Shown in pieces: positions 27,999 to 36,136 of a stretch of DNA of 64,000 nucleotides (positions are counted from its first letter, which is position 1; every line of letters starts with the position of its first letter). Source of the DNA: Flavobacterium sp. LC2016-01. GTDB lineage: Bacteria > Bacteroidota > Bacteroidia > Flavobacteriales > Flavobacteriaceae. The position numbers and the translations under genes are program-made. The notes under the pieces are model-generated. The model was given only the letters and a program-made list of their open reading frames with translations, ran no database searches and had not been told where the DNA came from. The stretch covers positions 124,001-188,000 of the forward strand of contig NZ_WMIC01000004.1 of assembly GCF_009711135.1 (NCBI RefSeq), written 5' to 3'.

Positions 27999-29045
27999 AT
28001 GAAATGCTATTTAACAGGAATTGAAATTACAGACGAAAATAAATCTTTGGAGCATATACTGCCAAACGCTCTTGGAGGGCAGCTAAAAAGCAGAAACATT
28101 TTAAGCTCAAAAGCGAATTCAGACCTCTCAGTATTAATCGACACTCCCTTTAATAAAATATTTGAGAGTATATATAGAAGACTTCCCTTAGAGAAAGACA
28201 GAAAATCATCGCGAGGAATAGTAGGAATGCATCAAAAATTTAATGAAGAAATAGTCTTCAAGGATAACAAATGCTTTCCAAGAAAACCTGTATTCGATCA
28301 TGAAAAAAATGCTGTATATGCACAGTCAGAAAAAATTGGCAAAGGATATATCGAATATTTGAAAAAAAAAGGAGAAATAAAGACGGAACAAGAAATAAAA
28401 ATCTGGACAGATCTTTCAGGAGAAGTCAGCTTTGATTTTGAAATTGTGAACAAAATTTTTCCTTTTGGGTTTGCAAAGATTGCAGCTGGTTTTGCAACAT
28501 TTAAAGGTGTTGACAGAAATAACCTTAAATGTATTCTGGATTTGGACAATGAAAGATTCAGAAATGATATTATGATATTACCATTTTACCCTTTTACTCC
28601 TCAAGAGGTAATTTTTGAAAACAGATCCCATAAATCAATGCATTATCCGCTTCATACTATTGTTTTAAAAAGCTTAAAGCAAGATGGGATTTTATACTGC
28701 TATATTGAACTGTTCAGCACATTTCAATATATTGTCATACTAGACGACAATTACCATGGAGATGAAATTTACCACGAATACATCTATGATTTACTGAATT
28801 CTGAAGAGATAACTTTTGAAACATATTTAAACTCCGTAATTGATGAAAATGTCTTGAAGAAAATGTTTCTTAACTATAAAGATTTTTCTTTAGAAGAATT
28901 AAATAAAATTGCGCAACATGTGACGGCACAAGAAGGAAGTTTACGGCACTATTGCTATTACAAATTTCATCAGCTTGAGTCTTTTGTAACGTACCTATCC
29001 ATTACAACGAAATTAGATTTACTTGATAGATTATTAAGCAAGTAA
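27999..29045 (+). CDS. HNH-type endonuclease-like protein
   Basis: 348 residues from ATG 27999 (a TTG three codons earlier is possible). The N-terminus has the HNH_5-like pattern: MKCYLTGIEIT followed by LEHILPNALGG near 20-30 and a later Asn (KANSDLS). A second CxxC-type metal pair is not evident, so the metal site would be reduced. The rest (about 300 residues) is unplaced. The gene is 138 bases from the previous one; it may have its own promoter but is in the same orientation. With the PD-(D/E)XK-like protein it gives this block two nuclease-like genes. Confidence 0.65.
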   Translation: MKCYLTGIEITDENKSLEHILPNALGGQLKSRNILSSKANSDLSVLIDTPFNKIFESIYRRLPLEKDRKSSRGIVGMHQKFNEEIVFKDNKCFPRKPVFDHEKNAVYAQSEKIGKGYIEYLKKKGEIKTEQEIKIWTDLSGEVSFDFEIVNKIFPFGFAKIAAGFATFKGVDRNNLKCILDLDNERFRNDIMILPFYPFTPQEVIFENRSHKSMHYPLHTIVLKSLKQDGILYCYIELFSTFQYIVILDDNYHGDEIYHEYIYDLLNSEEITFETYLNSVIDENVLKKMFLNYKDFSLEELNKIAQHVTAQEGSLRHYCYYKFHQLESFVTYLSITTKLDLLDRLLSK

Positions 29046-29099
29046 TAGTATTTAAAATATTAAACCAAATGATGCTGAAATCATCTGTAAGAACATAAT

Positions 29100-29185
29100 A
29101 TTTCTCAGCCCCGATTGAAGCGAAAATCCTTTTCTGCCGGGTTTCGGCATCAAAGATTGCAGCATAAAGCGGGAAAAGGCTGTAT
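29100..29185 (+). ncRNA. Structured element resembling Flavo-1 RNA
   Basis: This 86-base stretch folds well: outer AGCC (29107) with GGCT (to 29181), CCCG with CGGG, AATC with GATT, and an inner hairpin TGCCG-GGTTT-CGGCA. The pattern 'cagccccgat-gaagcg-aaatcctttt ... aaagattgcagc' is one I associate from memory with a recurrent Flavobacteria structure (Flavo-1 type). The strand is chosen from that pattern. The element follows the HNH gene and precedes a leftward gene. A covariance-model search would settle it. Confidence 0.45.
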
Positions 29186-29275
29186 GAAAAAATAGCTTTA
29201 GGCTTTAAAAAAGTAACTTCGCACCTTTTAAGATGACAACAACAGCCTAGGTATTAGAAATAAAAATCAAATAAA

Positions 29276-29298
29276 AATGGGGCCTACAAAGCCCCATT
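29276..29298 (-). terminator. Terminator of the histone-like gene
   Basis: Perfect 8-bp stem AATGGGGC/GCCCCATT with a 7-base loop. On the minus strand it is followed by TTTTATTTGATTTTT. Confidence 0.8.
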
Positions 29299-29328
29299 CC
29301 CCTTTTAAATAAGCAAGTCTAAAAAAAA

Positions 29329-29505
29329 TTATTTCTTAGATTCCTTAATAGAAACTTTTCTAAACTCCTTTAAAAGTTTTTCAATTTCCAATGATGATTT
29401 TCTTGCTCTAGCTCCGGCAGCTTTAACTCCTTTTTCAGCCAATGCTTCAGATTCTGTTTTAAATGTTTCGATTTCGGCGTTGATTTTTGCAACAAGGTCT
29501 TTCAT
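29329..29505 (-). CDS. Histone H1-like small basic protein
   Basis: 58 residues read on the minus strand: MKDLVAKINAEIETFKTESE, a central VKAAGARARKSSLEIEKL and a Lys-rich end. This is the compact Hc1-like histone H1 family typical of Flavobacteria, nearly full-length for the group. It is thought to bind and compact DNA. It has its own terminator (29276-29298), so it is a single-gene transcript. Its presence inside the element is notable: chromosome-type copies are common, and an ICE copy could act as a nucleoid-type silencer of the element. Confidence 0.85.
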   Translation of the reverse strand: MKDLVAKINAEIETFKTESEALAEKGVKAAGARARKSSLEIEKLLKEFRKVSIKESKK

Positions 29506-29580
29506 AGTACAATTTTTTATTTAAGTGAGCAAAAATATAATTTTGCTGTTACTGCAAACGAGTTTAATTAAAAATTATTT

Positions 29581-31257
29581 TTATGGATTATCTTTTTTAA
29601 GCTGTTTAATGAAATAGCTGACTGAAATTCCTGCCCTGGATTGAAATGCATTTGTAAATCTTGGAGTAGAGGAGAACCCAGCTTCTTCACCTAAAGAACT
29701 TATGGTGTAATTTCTATGCAGTTTAGAATTACGAAGTAGATCAATCAGATAGTCAATCTTTAAATCATTTATATAATCTACAAAACCTTTCTCTCTAAAA
29801 CTATAAATTACTTTCGATAAGTATTTACTGTTGGAATTAAATGCTGCAGTCAGCGAACCAAGGGTTAAATCCTTATCTAAAAACTTCCTGTCTTTCTCAA
29901 ATTTTTCCAGCTGTCGTAAAATACTTTGAACCGCATCCTCTGAAATATCTGAAATTTGAAATCTTTCAGGGATATGCTTTTGTACTTTCTTCTTTTCAAT
30001 TTTTTCCAAAAGGGCATCATATTTTAACTTATTGCGTTTCTTATTTTCAAAGTGATTAAATGTGCCCAGCAGTACTGCTGAAAAGAGTATCACAACTATA
30101 CCAATTAAAATAACATCATAGTATTTTTGCAGTATCAGCTGCTTTTGGATTTTTTCTTTCTCAAGCATGATTTCCTTAGTGTCATATTCTTTGTGAATTT
30201 TGCCCATTAGATACTTATTGGTATCTATTAGTATAGAATCAGCTTTTAGAAGCTGGTCTATATAATAGAGCTGGGATTTCAAGTTATTTTCTTTCTTGTA
30301 ATATTTAATCATTAATTCAAAAACTTCTCTTAAGTCCGGACGAATGTAGCCTTTCTCAATAAATACCTTTTCCACCTTTTTGAAATAAGGAACAGCTTTT
30401 GCCGGCTGCAGGAGTTTCCAGTAGTTTTTTCCAATATAAAAATTGGCAATTGATTCATTTGCAAATTCTGTCATGCTGTTTAACTGCGGCATTACTTCCT
30501 GGAGCAATTCAATAGAAGTGTGATAATTATTTAGAAAGTACTGGTTGATTCCTTCGGAGTGTTTAAAAAATAATTCCATCTCCGGAATATTAAGCCGTTC
30601 ACATTCTTTAATTCCCAGTGCATTAGTTTCGGAGCATTTACTGTAATCTCCAGTCATGTTGTAACAAACACCAAGTGAATGCAGAGAATTCAAATAGGGA
30701 CGAGCCTGATTTTTTTTAAAATATTCAATGCAGTCATTAAAAAGAGAAATTGCTTCATCATAAAATCCGAGATAAAATTTAATCTGCGCAATATGATATT
30801 TGGTTTTATAAATCAAGTAATCATTTTCAGTTTTAGAAATGTTTTCATTTGCTTTAATATAATAATCATAAGCTTTTACAAAGTTTTTCTGACTGTAGTA
30901 TACTATCCCTTTGGAAAGCTGGGCGGATCCAATGAGTTCATTACTTCTTGACTTTACTGCTGTCTGCACCATGCTGTCTGCATATTTCAATCGGAGGTTC
31001 ATAGGGGATTGATGCAGCAGGTTTTGATACGCATTAACGGTCTCTTCCAAATTCTTTTCCTTTTTTGCTTTATGTAAGTATGCGTATAAATAAGGAGATG
31101 CTTTCAAGCTGTCATTTTTGTTTTCATAGATCTTATCATCCAGATACGTATAAGTTTTGGAAATAAGTGAATCCGCATCTCTGTTTGAAATCGTCTGTGC
31201 AGTTAGTGATTTACTTAAAAAAAATAAAACCAGCAATACAGGTAATTTAAATTTCAT
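29581..31257 (-). CDS. TPR-containing membrane regulator with AraC-type HTH
   Basis: 558 residues from ATG 31257, which begins a clean signal segment (MKFKLPVLLVLFFLSKSLTA). The longer reading to 31443 adds 62 residues that look non-coding. Residues about 25-370 are TPR-like helix pairs (e.g. AQLSKGIVYYSQKNFVKAYDY). One membrane helix follows (VILIGIVVILFSAVLLGTF near 390-410), then a cytoplasmic AraC-type domain ending in LGEEAGFSSTPRFTNAFQSR near 520. Such proteins sense outside the cytoplasm and regulate transcription directly. The target is not obvious; the divergent lipoprotein gene 31590 is the nearest candidate. Confidence 0.85.
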   Translation of the reverse strand: MKFKLPVLLVLFFLSKSLTAQTISNRDADSLISKTYTYLDDKIYENKNDSLKASPYLYAYLHKAKKEKNLEETVNAYQNLLHQSPMNLRLKYADSMVQTAVKSRSNELIGSAQLSKGIVYYSQKNFVKAYDYYIKANENISKTENDYLIYKTKYHIAQIKFYLGFYDEAISLFNDCIEYFKKNQARPYLNSLHSLGVCYNMTGDYSKCSETNALGIKECERLNIPEMELFFKHSEGINQYFLNNYHTSIELLQEVMPQLNSMTEFANESIANFYIGKNYWKLLQPAKAVPYFKKVEKVFIEKGYIRPDLREVFELMIKYYKKENNLKSQLYYIDQLLKADSILIDTNKYLMGKIHKEYDTKEIMLEKEKIQKQLILQKYYDVILIGIVVILFSAVLLGTFNHFENKKRNKLKYDALLEKIEKKKVQKHIPERFQISDISEDAVQSILRQLEKFEKDRKFLDKDLTLGSLTAAFNSNSKYLSKVIYSFREKGFVDYINDLKIDYLIDLLRNSKLHRNYTISSLGEEAGFSSTPRFTNAFQSRAGISVSYFIKQLKKDNP

Positions 31258-31589
31258 AATCCATGGAAGCTTTAGGTTTATGCCTCGAAGCAGGCATAAA
31301 CAGATTAGTAGAGAAAAATGCGGAAACTTTCTGTGAGAAGCGTTCAAAAATACTGTAAATATTTGGATTACAGTGAAATAATGTAAGAAAAATACTTTAT
31401 TGATTTCATGGAAATCGATAGTGGATTTTCCGAAAACCCACATACATGTTCTTGATTTATGATTTTTTGCAATTTAGATTTGCCTTGAATTCAACAGCAA
31501 AAGATTCAGTAAAGTACTGAACAAAAGTTCTGCTGGCCCGGGTAAAATGGACTGAGACAAGTTCTCAATTTAACAAACCATTTTACATT

Positions 31590-32195
31590 ATGAAAAATTT
31601 ATTATTAACTGGTTTAATTATTTTTTTAGGTTCATGTTCTAATGACGATTTTGACAATTCTAGTTCAGGGCTGGTTTCCAACGAAGCAGTCAGCAGAGAG
31701 AAAACAGCGGATTTTAAAACTGGGTCCGCTTTAGAAAAAGACCTTAAGGAAGTTCCGGCGGGAGATTACCTACTTCTAATTCCTGCCCAATTAGAAGAAA
31801 CGATCATTTCGGTACTCAAAGACCAAACTGGACGAAATGAACTAAGGACTTTTGATAAAAGCAGTTCTGATTTAGATACAATTTCTTCTACAGAGGATCC
31901 TGTTTCAACACTACTTATAATTGTTGATGAAAGTACACTCGGATCATCATTGAAACTTGATATGAAGGGGTATATAGTTAATCTTGGAAATCTTCGCGGA
32001 CAGCAGTACCAAATTGTAGACGATTTTATAATTCAATACGAGATTGCCAAAAGACAGGATTCAACGCTTCTAACAGGTGAAAAGGAAACCGTTCTGTCTA
32101 TTTCTTCTATTTCCGAAGCAGTTTTATTTAGTGAAAAGGACAGAAAGGACAGGGATTGGGAGACGTCCACCACAAGTAAAGGTACCAGAAATTAA
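31590..32195 (+). CDS. Putative lipoprotein, unknown function
   Basis: 201 residues. MKNLLLTGLIIFLGSCSNDD is a clear lipoprotein signal with the lipobox ending in Cys 16, followed by a Ser/Asp-rich linker. The rest is not assignable: it has a central LLLIPAQLEETIISVL and a hydrophilic tail. It is divergent from the TPR-AraC regulator, with 332 bases between start codons, and is followed by a small membrane protein gene. The pairing suggests that the regulator controls it. Confidence 0.65.
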   Translation: MKNLLLTGLIIFLGSCSNDDFDNSSSGLVSNEAVSREKTADFKTGSALEKDLKEVPAGDYLLLIPAQLEETIISVLKDQTGRNELRTFDKSSSDLDTISSTEDPVSTLLIIVDESTLGSSLKLDMKGYIVNLGNLRGQQYQIVDDFIIQYEIAKRQDSTLLTGEKETVLSISSISEAVLFSEKDRKDRDWETSTTSKGTRN

Positions 32196-32274
32196 ATATG
32201 TTACGAGGTTACTCAAGTTGAATAACTTCCTATTTTAATATAGTTGATTAATGATTTTCCAATCTATTTGATTT

Positions 32275-32505
32275 ATGAAAAAGAGAGCTTTGTTTTATAT
32301 TTTACTGTTCCTTTTTAATCTTTGCAGCCTTTATTTTATAATGAAGCTTTTTGCTGCTGATAAGCTGGTCCAGCACGTACTTTACAATGACAACATTAGT
32401 GAGAGCCCGAGATTAACGGCGTATGTTTTATACATCTGCTGTCTGTCTAATTTATATTTCCAGTTTTTTACGTGGATGGAATATTTTTTCAAGGATAAAA
32501 TCTAA
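32275..32505 (+). CDS. Small membrane protein, unknown
   Basis: 76 residues with two hydrophobic helices (about 5-28 and 48-66: LFYILLFLFNLCSLYFIMKL and YVLYICCLSNLYFQFF). No family recognised. It lies 27 bases before an AraC regulator gene, on the same strand. Confidence 0.55.
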   Translation: MKKRALFYILLFLFNLCSLYFIMKLFAADKLVQHVLYNDNISESPRLTAYVLYICCLSNLYFQFFTWMEYFFKDKI

Positions 32506-32532
32506 AAGAAGATCTGAACAAAAAGAGCAAAA

Positions 32533-33402
32533 ATGATTAGAGAAATCTTAAATACTGAGATTAAAAGCATTGAAAATGATGGTGTTGATGTGGTATATAT
32601 TACAGACTACAAGATGAAAAATATTGTGTCTGTTCCATTTGCCGTTTCAAATTTTTCAGTGCTTTTAATCAAAAGTGGTAAAATGAATATCAGATTCCAT
32701 GACGAAACCAATATAGTCAATCGGAAAGATTTATTGGTAATCCCATTTAATTCCATTTGTACAAAGCTTGAGGCGACGGATAACATCCAGCTTTATCTTG
32801 TAAGGACAAATTTTGATTTTGCATTTAATAACTGTTATGAGAAAGAGCTTTCTGATGCTTTTAGTTTTCTTATGTTAAAATCAGATCGAAAGATTAGTCT
32901 TCAAAAAGCGGACTTTAAAGTTTTGTCGCTTATTTATAAATTATTGTATGCATTGCAGAACAGCGATGACAAACCAGAAGTAATTATCAAGCTGCGCCGG
33001 ATATGTTTTAATTTATTTATATATGAACTCAAGTTTATACATTCGAAATATAAACCAGACTTAACTCTTGATTTTTCAAGAAGAGAAAGTATTGTAATAC
33101 AATTCCTGACTATACTTTCAATACATTTGAGGAAACAGCATCATGTGCAGTTTTATGCAGGTGCTTTATTTATCACTCCAGGTCATTTGAATAAGATGGT
33201 AAAAGAGAGCACCGGTAAAACAGCGAAAGCATTTATTATTGAAGCTCTTGTCAATGTTTCGAAAAATCTTCTTACGGACTCAAGCTATTCCGTGTCTAAT
33301 ATAGCCGATGAACTAGAGTTCAGCAGTGCTGAAAACTTTGGCGTGTTTTTTAAAAGACATACCGGCATGCTGCCAACCGAATTTCGTTCAAATAAAAAAT
33401 AA
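32533..33402 (+). CDS. AraC-family transcriptional regulator
   Basis: 289 residues. The N-terminal half has a cupin-like sensing pattern (VLLIKSGKMNIRFHDETNIVNRKDLLVIPFNS). The C-terminal 100 residues carry two HTH units, the first around ALFITPGHLNKMVKESTGK and the second around SVSNIADELEFSSAENFGVFFKRHTG, the AraC signature. It stands 5' of the conserved ICE gene 33459 and the tra block, all on the same strand. Control of transfer genes is therefore likely, but no binding site has been shown. Confidence 0.9.
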   Translation: MIREILNTEIKSIENDGVDVVYITDYKMKNIVSVPFAVSNFSVLLIKSGKMNIRFHDETNIVNRKDLLVIPFNSICTKLEATDNIQLYLVRTNFDFAFNNCYEKELSDAFSFLMLKSDRKISLQKADFKVLSLIYKLLYALQNSDDKPEVIIKLRRICFNLFIYELKFIHSKYKPDLTLDFSRRESIVIQFLTILSIHLRKQHHVQFYAGALFITPGHLNKMVKESTGKTAKAFIIEALVNVSKNLLTDSSYSVSNIADELEFSSAENFGVFFKRHTGMLPTEFRSNKK

Positions 33403-33458
33403 GCTGCCTGAATCGCTCCTCATTCTGCCAAAGATTGTTTAATTAAAACAATAAGACG

Positions 33459-34652
33459 ATGATTAAAATATATCCTTTGGAATGGTTCGATTCGTTGATT
33501 TTAAATTCATTTGATACTGATAATTTTTCTGTAAAAATATCGGAACATGAACTGGAAAATTTGAGTAAAACAATAGTGTCTGAATCAAAAAAAATCAAAA
33601 TTCATATTAAAGATTCTTTTTTTGAGCTGAAAAGCAAAAGGCAGATTAGACTTCATATTAGAAAATATCATACTTCATTGGTTTTTTTGATAGATCGGGT
33701 AGTAGAAATAAGAATGATCGAAAAATTCAATTCCCCTGAATTTTTTAGAATATTTGACCTGATAGCCAGTTCCCTCGATGATTTGGTGTCATTTGTAGAA
33801 ATAAGATATTCGGCCTTTATGAGTCTGGACCAAAGGGTGTCGCACAGCTATTTTTCGATCTGGAAAAAAGAGACACTTGAGGCTTTAAAGAATCTAAGTA
33901 ATAAAAAAGAAAATACAGAGGAAATTGATCCCGAATTGGAATTTGTTGTTAATCTTCTTGCTGCACCCCTACAAAGCTGCAGAAAGAGTAAATATACCTA
34001 CCGCCAGATTTTGTATTACAGAGAGATAATCAGCGAACTTGAAAAATTAAATTATCCAATTACGGAATCAGAAAGTTTTTCTAATCTTGATCTTATGCTA
34101 ATAAGAATGAATTTTAACTGCAGAGAATATATTGAAAGACTCGTGACCAGAATAGGCAGGTATTTGGAAGTTTTTGGGAATTTATCTGAAAGACTTGAAA
34201 ACCTGCTGTACTTCTGCAAGAAACTTTCTAAAATAAACGCAGATATAAGATTAACCTTTAATCCATCCCAACAGAATCTGATTTCATTTTTGGAATACTG
34301 GTTCTCCAGCGAAATCAGATATGCTGAAAAAAAGGCAGCAATTCTAATGCAGGAGCAGCTTGGTGCTACTATTGAAGGTGAATTTGTAGAGAAGGCAGAT
34401 TCAAAACTTGAATGTGTACTTTCTGGAGATCAGATTGGACTTATTTTAAGGGCGACAGATGAGGCGAGAATTATTAAGGCCAAGTCCATGAACTACATAT
34501 TTAAAAGTATAGTGCCTTATCTCTCTACTCCGGTAAAGAGAAATCTTTCTTACCAGTCAGTCAGAAGCAAATCATATAATGCAGAAGAGCGTGATAAGGA
34601 AATTGCGATTGAAAGTCTTGAGAAAATTATCCGTAAGATAAAAACGTACTAG
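33459..34652 (+). CDS. Conserved element-associated protein, possibly RteC-like
   Basis: 397 residues, nearly all helical and charged. The last 100 (LSGDQIGLILRATDEARIIK, then a LSTPVKRNLSYQSVRSKSY box and a RDKEIAIESLEKII end) are a pattern I recall next to conjugation genes of Bacteroidetes elements. A relation to the RteC regulator of CTnDOT is possible but not certain from reading alone. It sits between the AraC gene and the tra operon, so a regulatory role for excision or transfer fits. Confidence 0.5.
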   Translation: MIKIYPLEWFDSLILNSFDTDNFSVKISEHELENLSKTIVSESKKIKIHIKDSFFELKSKRQIRLHIRKYHTSLVFLIDRVVEIRMIEKFNSPEFFRIFDLIASSLDDLVSFVEIRYSAFMSLDQRVSHSYFSIWKKETLEALKNLSNKKENTEEIDPELEFVVNLLAAPLQSCRKSKYTYRQILYYREIISELEKLNYPITESESFSNLDLMLIRMNFNCREYIERLVTRIGRYLEVFGNLSERLENLLYFCKKLSKINADIRLTFNPSQQNLISFLEYWFSSEIRYAEKKAAILMQEQLGATIEGEFVEKADSKLECVLSGDQIGLILRATDEARIIKAKSMNYIFKSIVPYLSTPVKRNLSYQSVRSKSYNAEERDKEIAIESLEKIIRKIKTY

Positions 34653-34701
34653 ATTTTATTGCCGTGTATCATTTGACACCCCTTTAAATTCAGGCATTTT
34701 G

Positions 34702-34722
34702 AAAGGGTACAAAAAGGGTACA
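34702..34722. promoter_or_regulatory. Direct repeat AAAGGGTACA x2 before the tra operon
   Basis: Two copies of AAAGGGTACA (34702-34711 and 34713-34722) lie one base apart, i.e. one DNA turn, in the gap before the tra genes. ACCCCTTT at 34678-34685 is nearly the inverted form. The spacing fits binding of a dimeric regulator, for example the AraC protein from 32533. Confidence 0.45.
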
Positions 34723-34850
34723 GAAAAGTTGTACTTGTAGAAAGTTTATTCTTATCGTTCCTTTGGCCTGTAGAATAAATCCCATCAACATTTAACAGAT
34801 GGTGATTTTCATAGAGGAGGATAAAATGTTGAACGATAAAATGAGGAGCT

Positions 34851-35312
34851 ATGTTTACAAATATTTCATGGGGCAATTATCTGGCCGCGGCCGGTATTGC
34901 CATAATTATCTGGTATCTAATAATCTTACTGAAATTTCACAGTCGTGATTTAAAAAAAATCTTATCAGGCGAAATGAAACTGCAGATACCATTTCTAAAA
35001 AAAACTTCTAAAAATTTACAGGAAATTAGGTCCATATCCGATTCATTTCCGAAATCTTTTGATACACTGCAAGATGCGGAAAATCTATCGCAGCGTATTA
35101 AAGAAGCAGTTAAAGAAAGTGCAGAAAAACGGCTGACCAAACAGCAGTTTCAAAACTACCTGCGAATGCTTCTGGATGAATACCCTTATATCAAAATTTC
35201 TTCCCTAAGAGAAAACATTAACCAACTAATGGTCTTTGAATCTCAAAAGCATCCCAATCTCCTTTTAACTCTAAGCGAAGCTGACAGTCTCTGGGATGGA
35301 CCAGTATTTTAA
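34851..35312 (+). CDS. Small membrane-anchored protein at the head of the tra block
   Basis: 153 residues. One membrane helix near 10-28 (LAAAGIAIIIWYLIILLKF), followed by a charged cytoplasmic helical part. In related elements a small membrane gene occupies this spot upstream of traE; I do not give a Tra letter. It is 128 bases before traE and reads the same way. Confidence 0.55.
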   Translation: MFTNISWGNYLAAAGIAIIIWYLIILLKFHSRDLKKILSGEMKLQIPFLKKTSKNLQEIRSISDSFPKSFDTLQDAENLSQRIKEAVKESAEKRLTKQQFQNYLRMLLDEYPYIKISSLRENINQLMVFESQKHPNLLLTLSEADSLWDGPVF

Positions 35313-35440
35313 AAAATTCAGAGGAGGAATATTCCCCGTTCACTCTTGTGCGGTATGGCTTTATGTGACAGGAAAAATGGAGCTGCGACGGCGGTATTCC
35401 TCTTCTTTTTGTTAAAGAATAACTTTAAAAATGATTTGTG

Positions 35441-35776
35441 ATGAAAAAATGCAGATGGAAATTAAAAAGTCTTTTTAGACGAATTAGAGCTATGGGATCG
35501 TCACTGCTGATGATTTTGATTAGTAATGTTATGTACAGCCAGGACGGTGTGGCGGGAATCAATGAAGCCAACCAGAAAGTCAGAAGTTACTTTGATGCGG
35601 GAACCGAATTAATGTACGCAGTTGGTGCGATCCTCGGGCTTATCGGCGCGGTAAAAGTATACCAGAAATGGAATGCCGGAGACCCTGATACCGGGAAAGT
35701 TGCGGCAGCCTGGTTTGGTAGCTGTGTGTTTCTGGTGGTGGTAGCTACGGTCATAAAATCCTTTTTCGGTGTTTAA
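35441..35776 (+). CDS. traE: Conjugative transposon protein TraE (DUF4134)
   Basis: 111 residues from ATG 35441. Signal-like N-terminus, then GVAGINEANQKVRSYF, a membrane helix (MYAVGAILGLIGAVKVYQKW), a short loop (NAGDPDTGKVAAAWFG) and a second helix. This is the TraE/DUF4134 pattern, a VirB2-like small subunit at the head of the transfer operon. traF follows after 12 bases. Confidence 0.88.
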   Translation: MKKCRWKLKSLFRRIRAMGSSLLMILISNVMYSQDGVAGINEANQKVRSYFDAGTELMYAVGAILGLIGAVKVYQKWNAGDPDTGKVAAAWFGSCVFLVVVATVIKSFFGV

Positions 35777-35788
35777 ACTATAGAGAAG

Positions 35789-36103
35789 ATGAGCAACAGT
35801 GTTTATTCTATCAATAAAGGAATCAATCAGAGTATTGAATTTAAAGGGCTTAAAGCGCAGTACATCTGGTATTTGGGCGGAGGTGTTGTCGGTCTTATGA
35901 TCCTGTTTGCCGTCCTGTATATAATTGGAATTCCTTCTTTTATATGCATTGGTTTTATTGGAACGGCAGGAGCTTTTCTTGTTTTTAAAATATACAGAAT
36001 GAGTAATACTTACGGCGAATACGGCATGATGAAGGCTCTGGCAAAAAAACAGGTTCCGAAGTGGATCAAAGTTTACAGCAGAGCGGTTTTTGTAAAGTTA
36101 TAA
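35789..36103 (+). CDS. traF: Conjugative transposon protein TraF (DUF4133)
   Basis: 104 residues. SVYSINKGINQSIEFKGLKA at the start, then two membrane helices (LGGGVVGLMILFAVLYIIG and FICIGFIGTAGAFLVFKIY) and a basic C-terminus. This matches DUF4133/TraF, a VirB3-like inner-membrane component that precedes the VirB4-like ATPase gene, here 33 bases downstream. Confidence 0.88.
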   Translation: MSNSVYSINKGINQSIEFKGLKAQYIWYLGGGVVGLMILFAVLYIIGIPSFICIGFIGTAGAFLVFKIYRMSNTYGEYGMMKALAKKQVPKWIKVYSRAVFVKL

Positions 36104-36136
36104 CCATAAAACGTTAATGATTAAAATGTATGAAGG

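Noticed and set aside
31258..31443. Longer start of the TPR-AraC gene
   Set aside because: The inner ATG 31257 begins a standard signal peptide; the 62 extra residues look non-coding.
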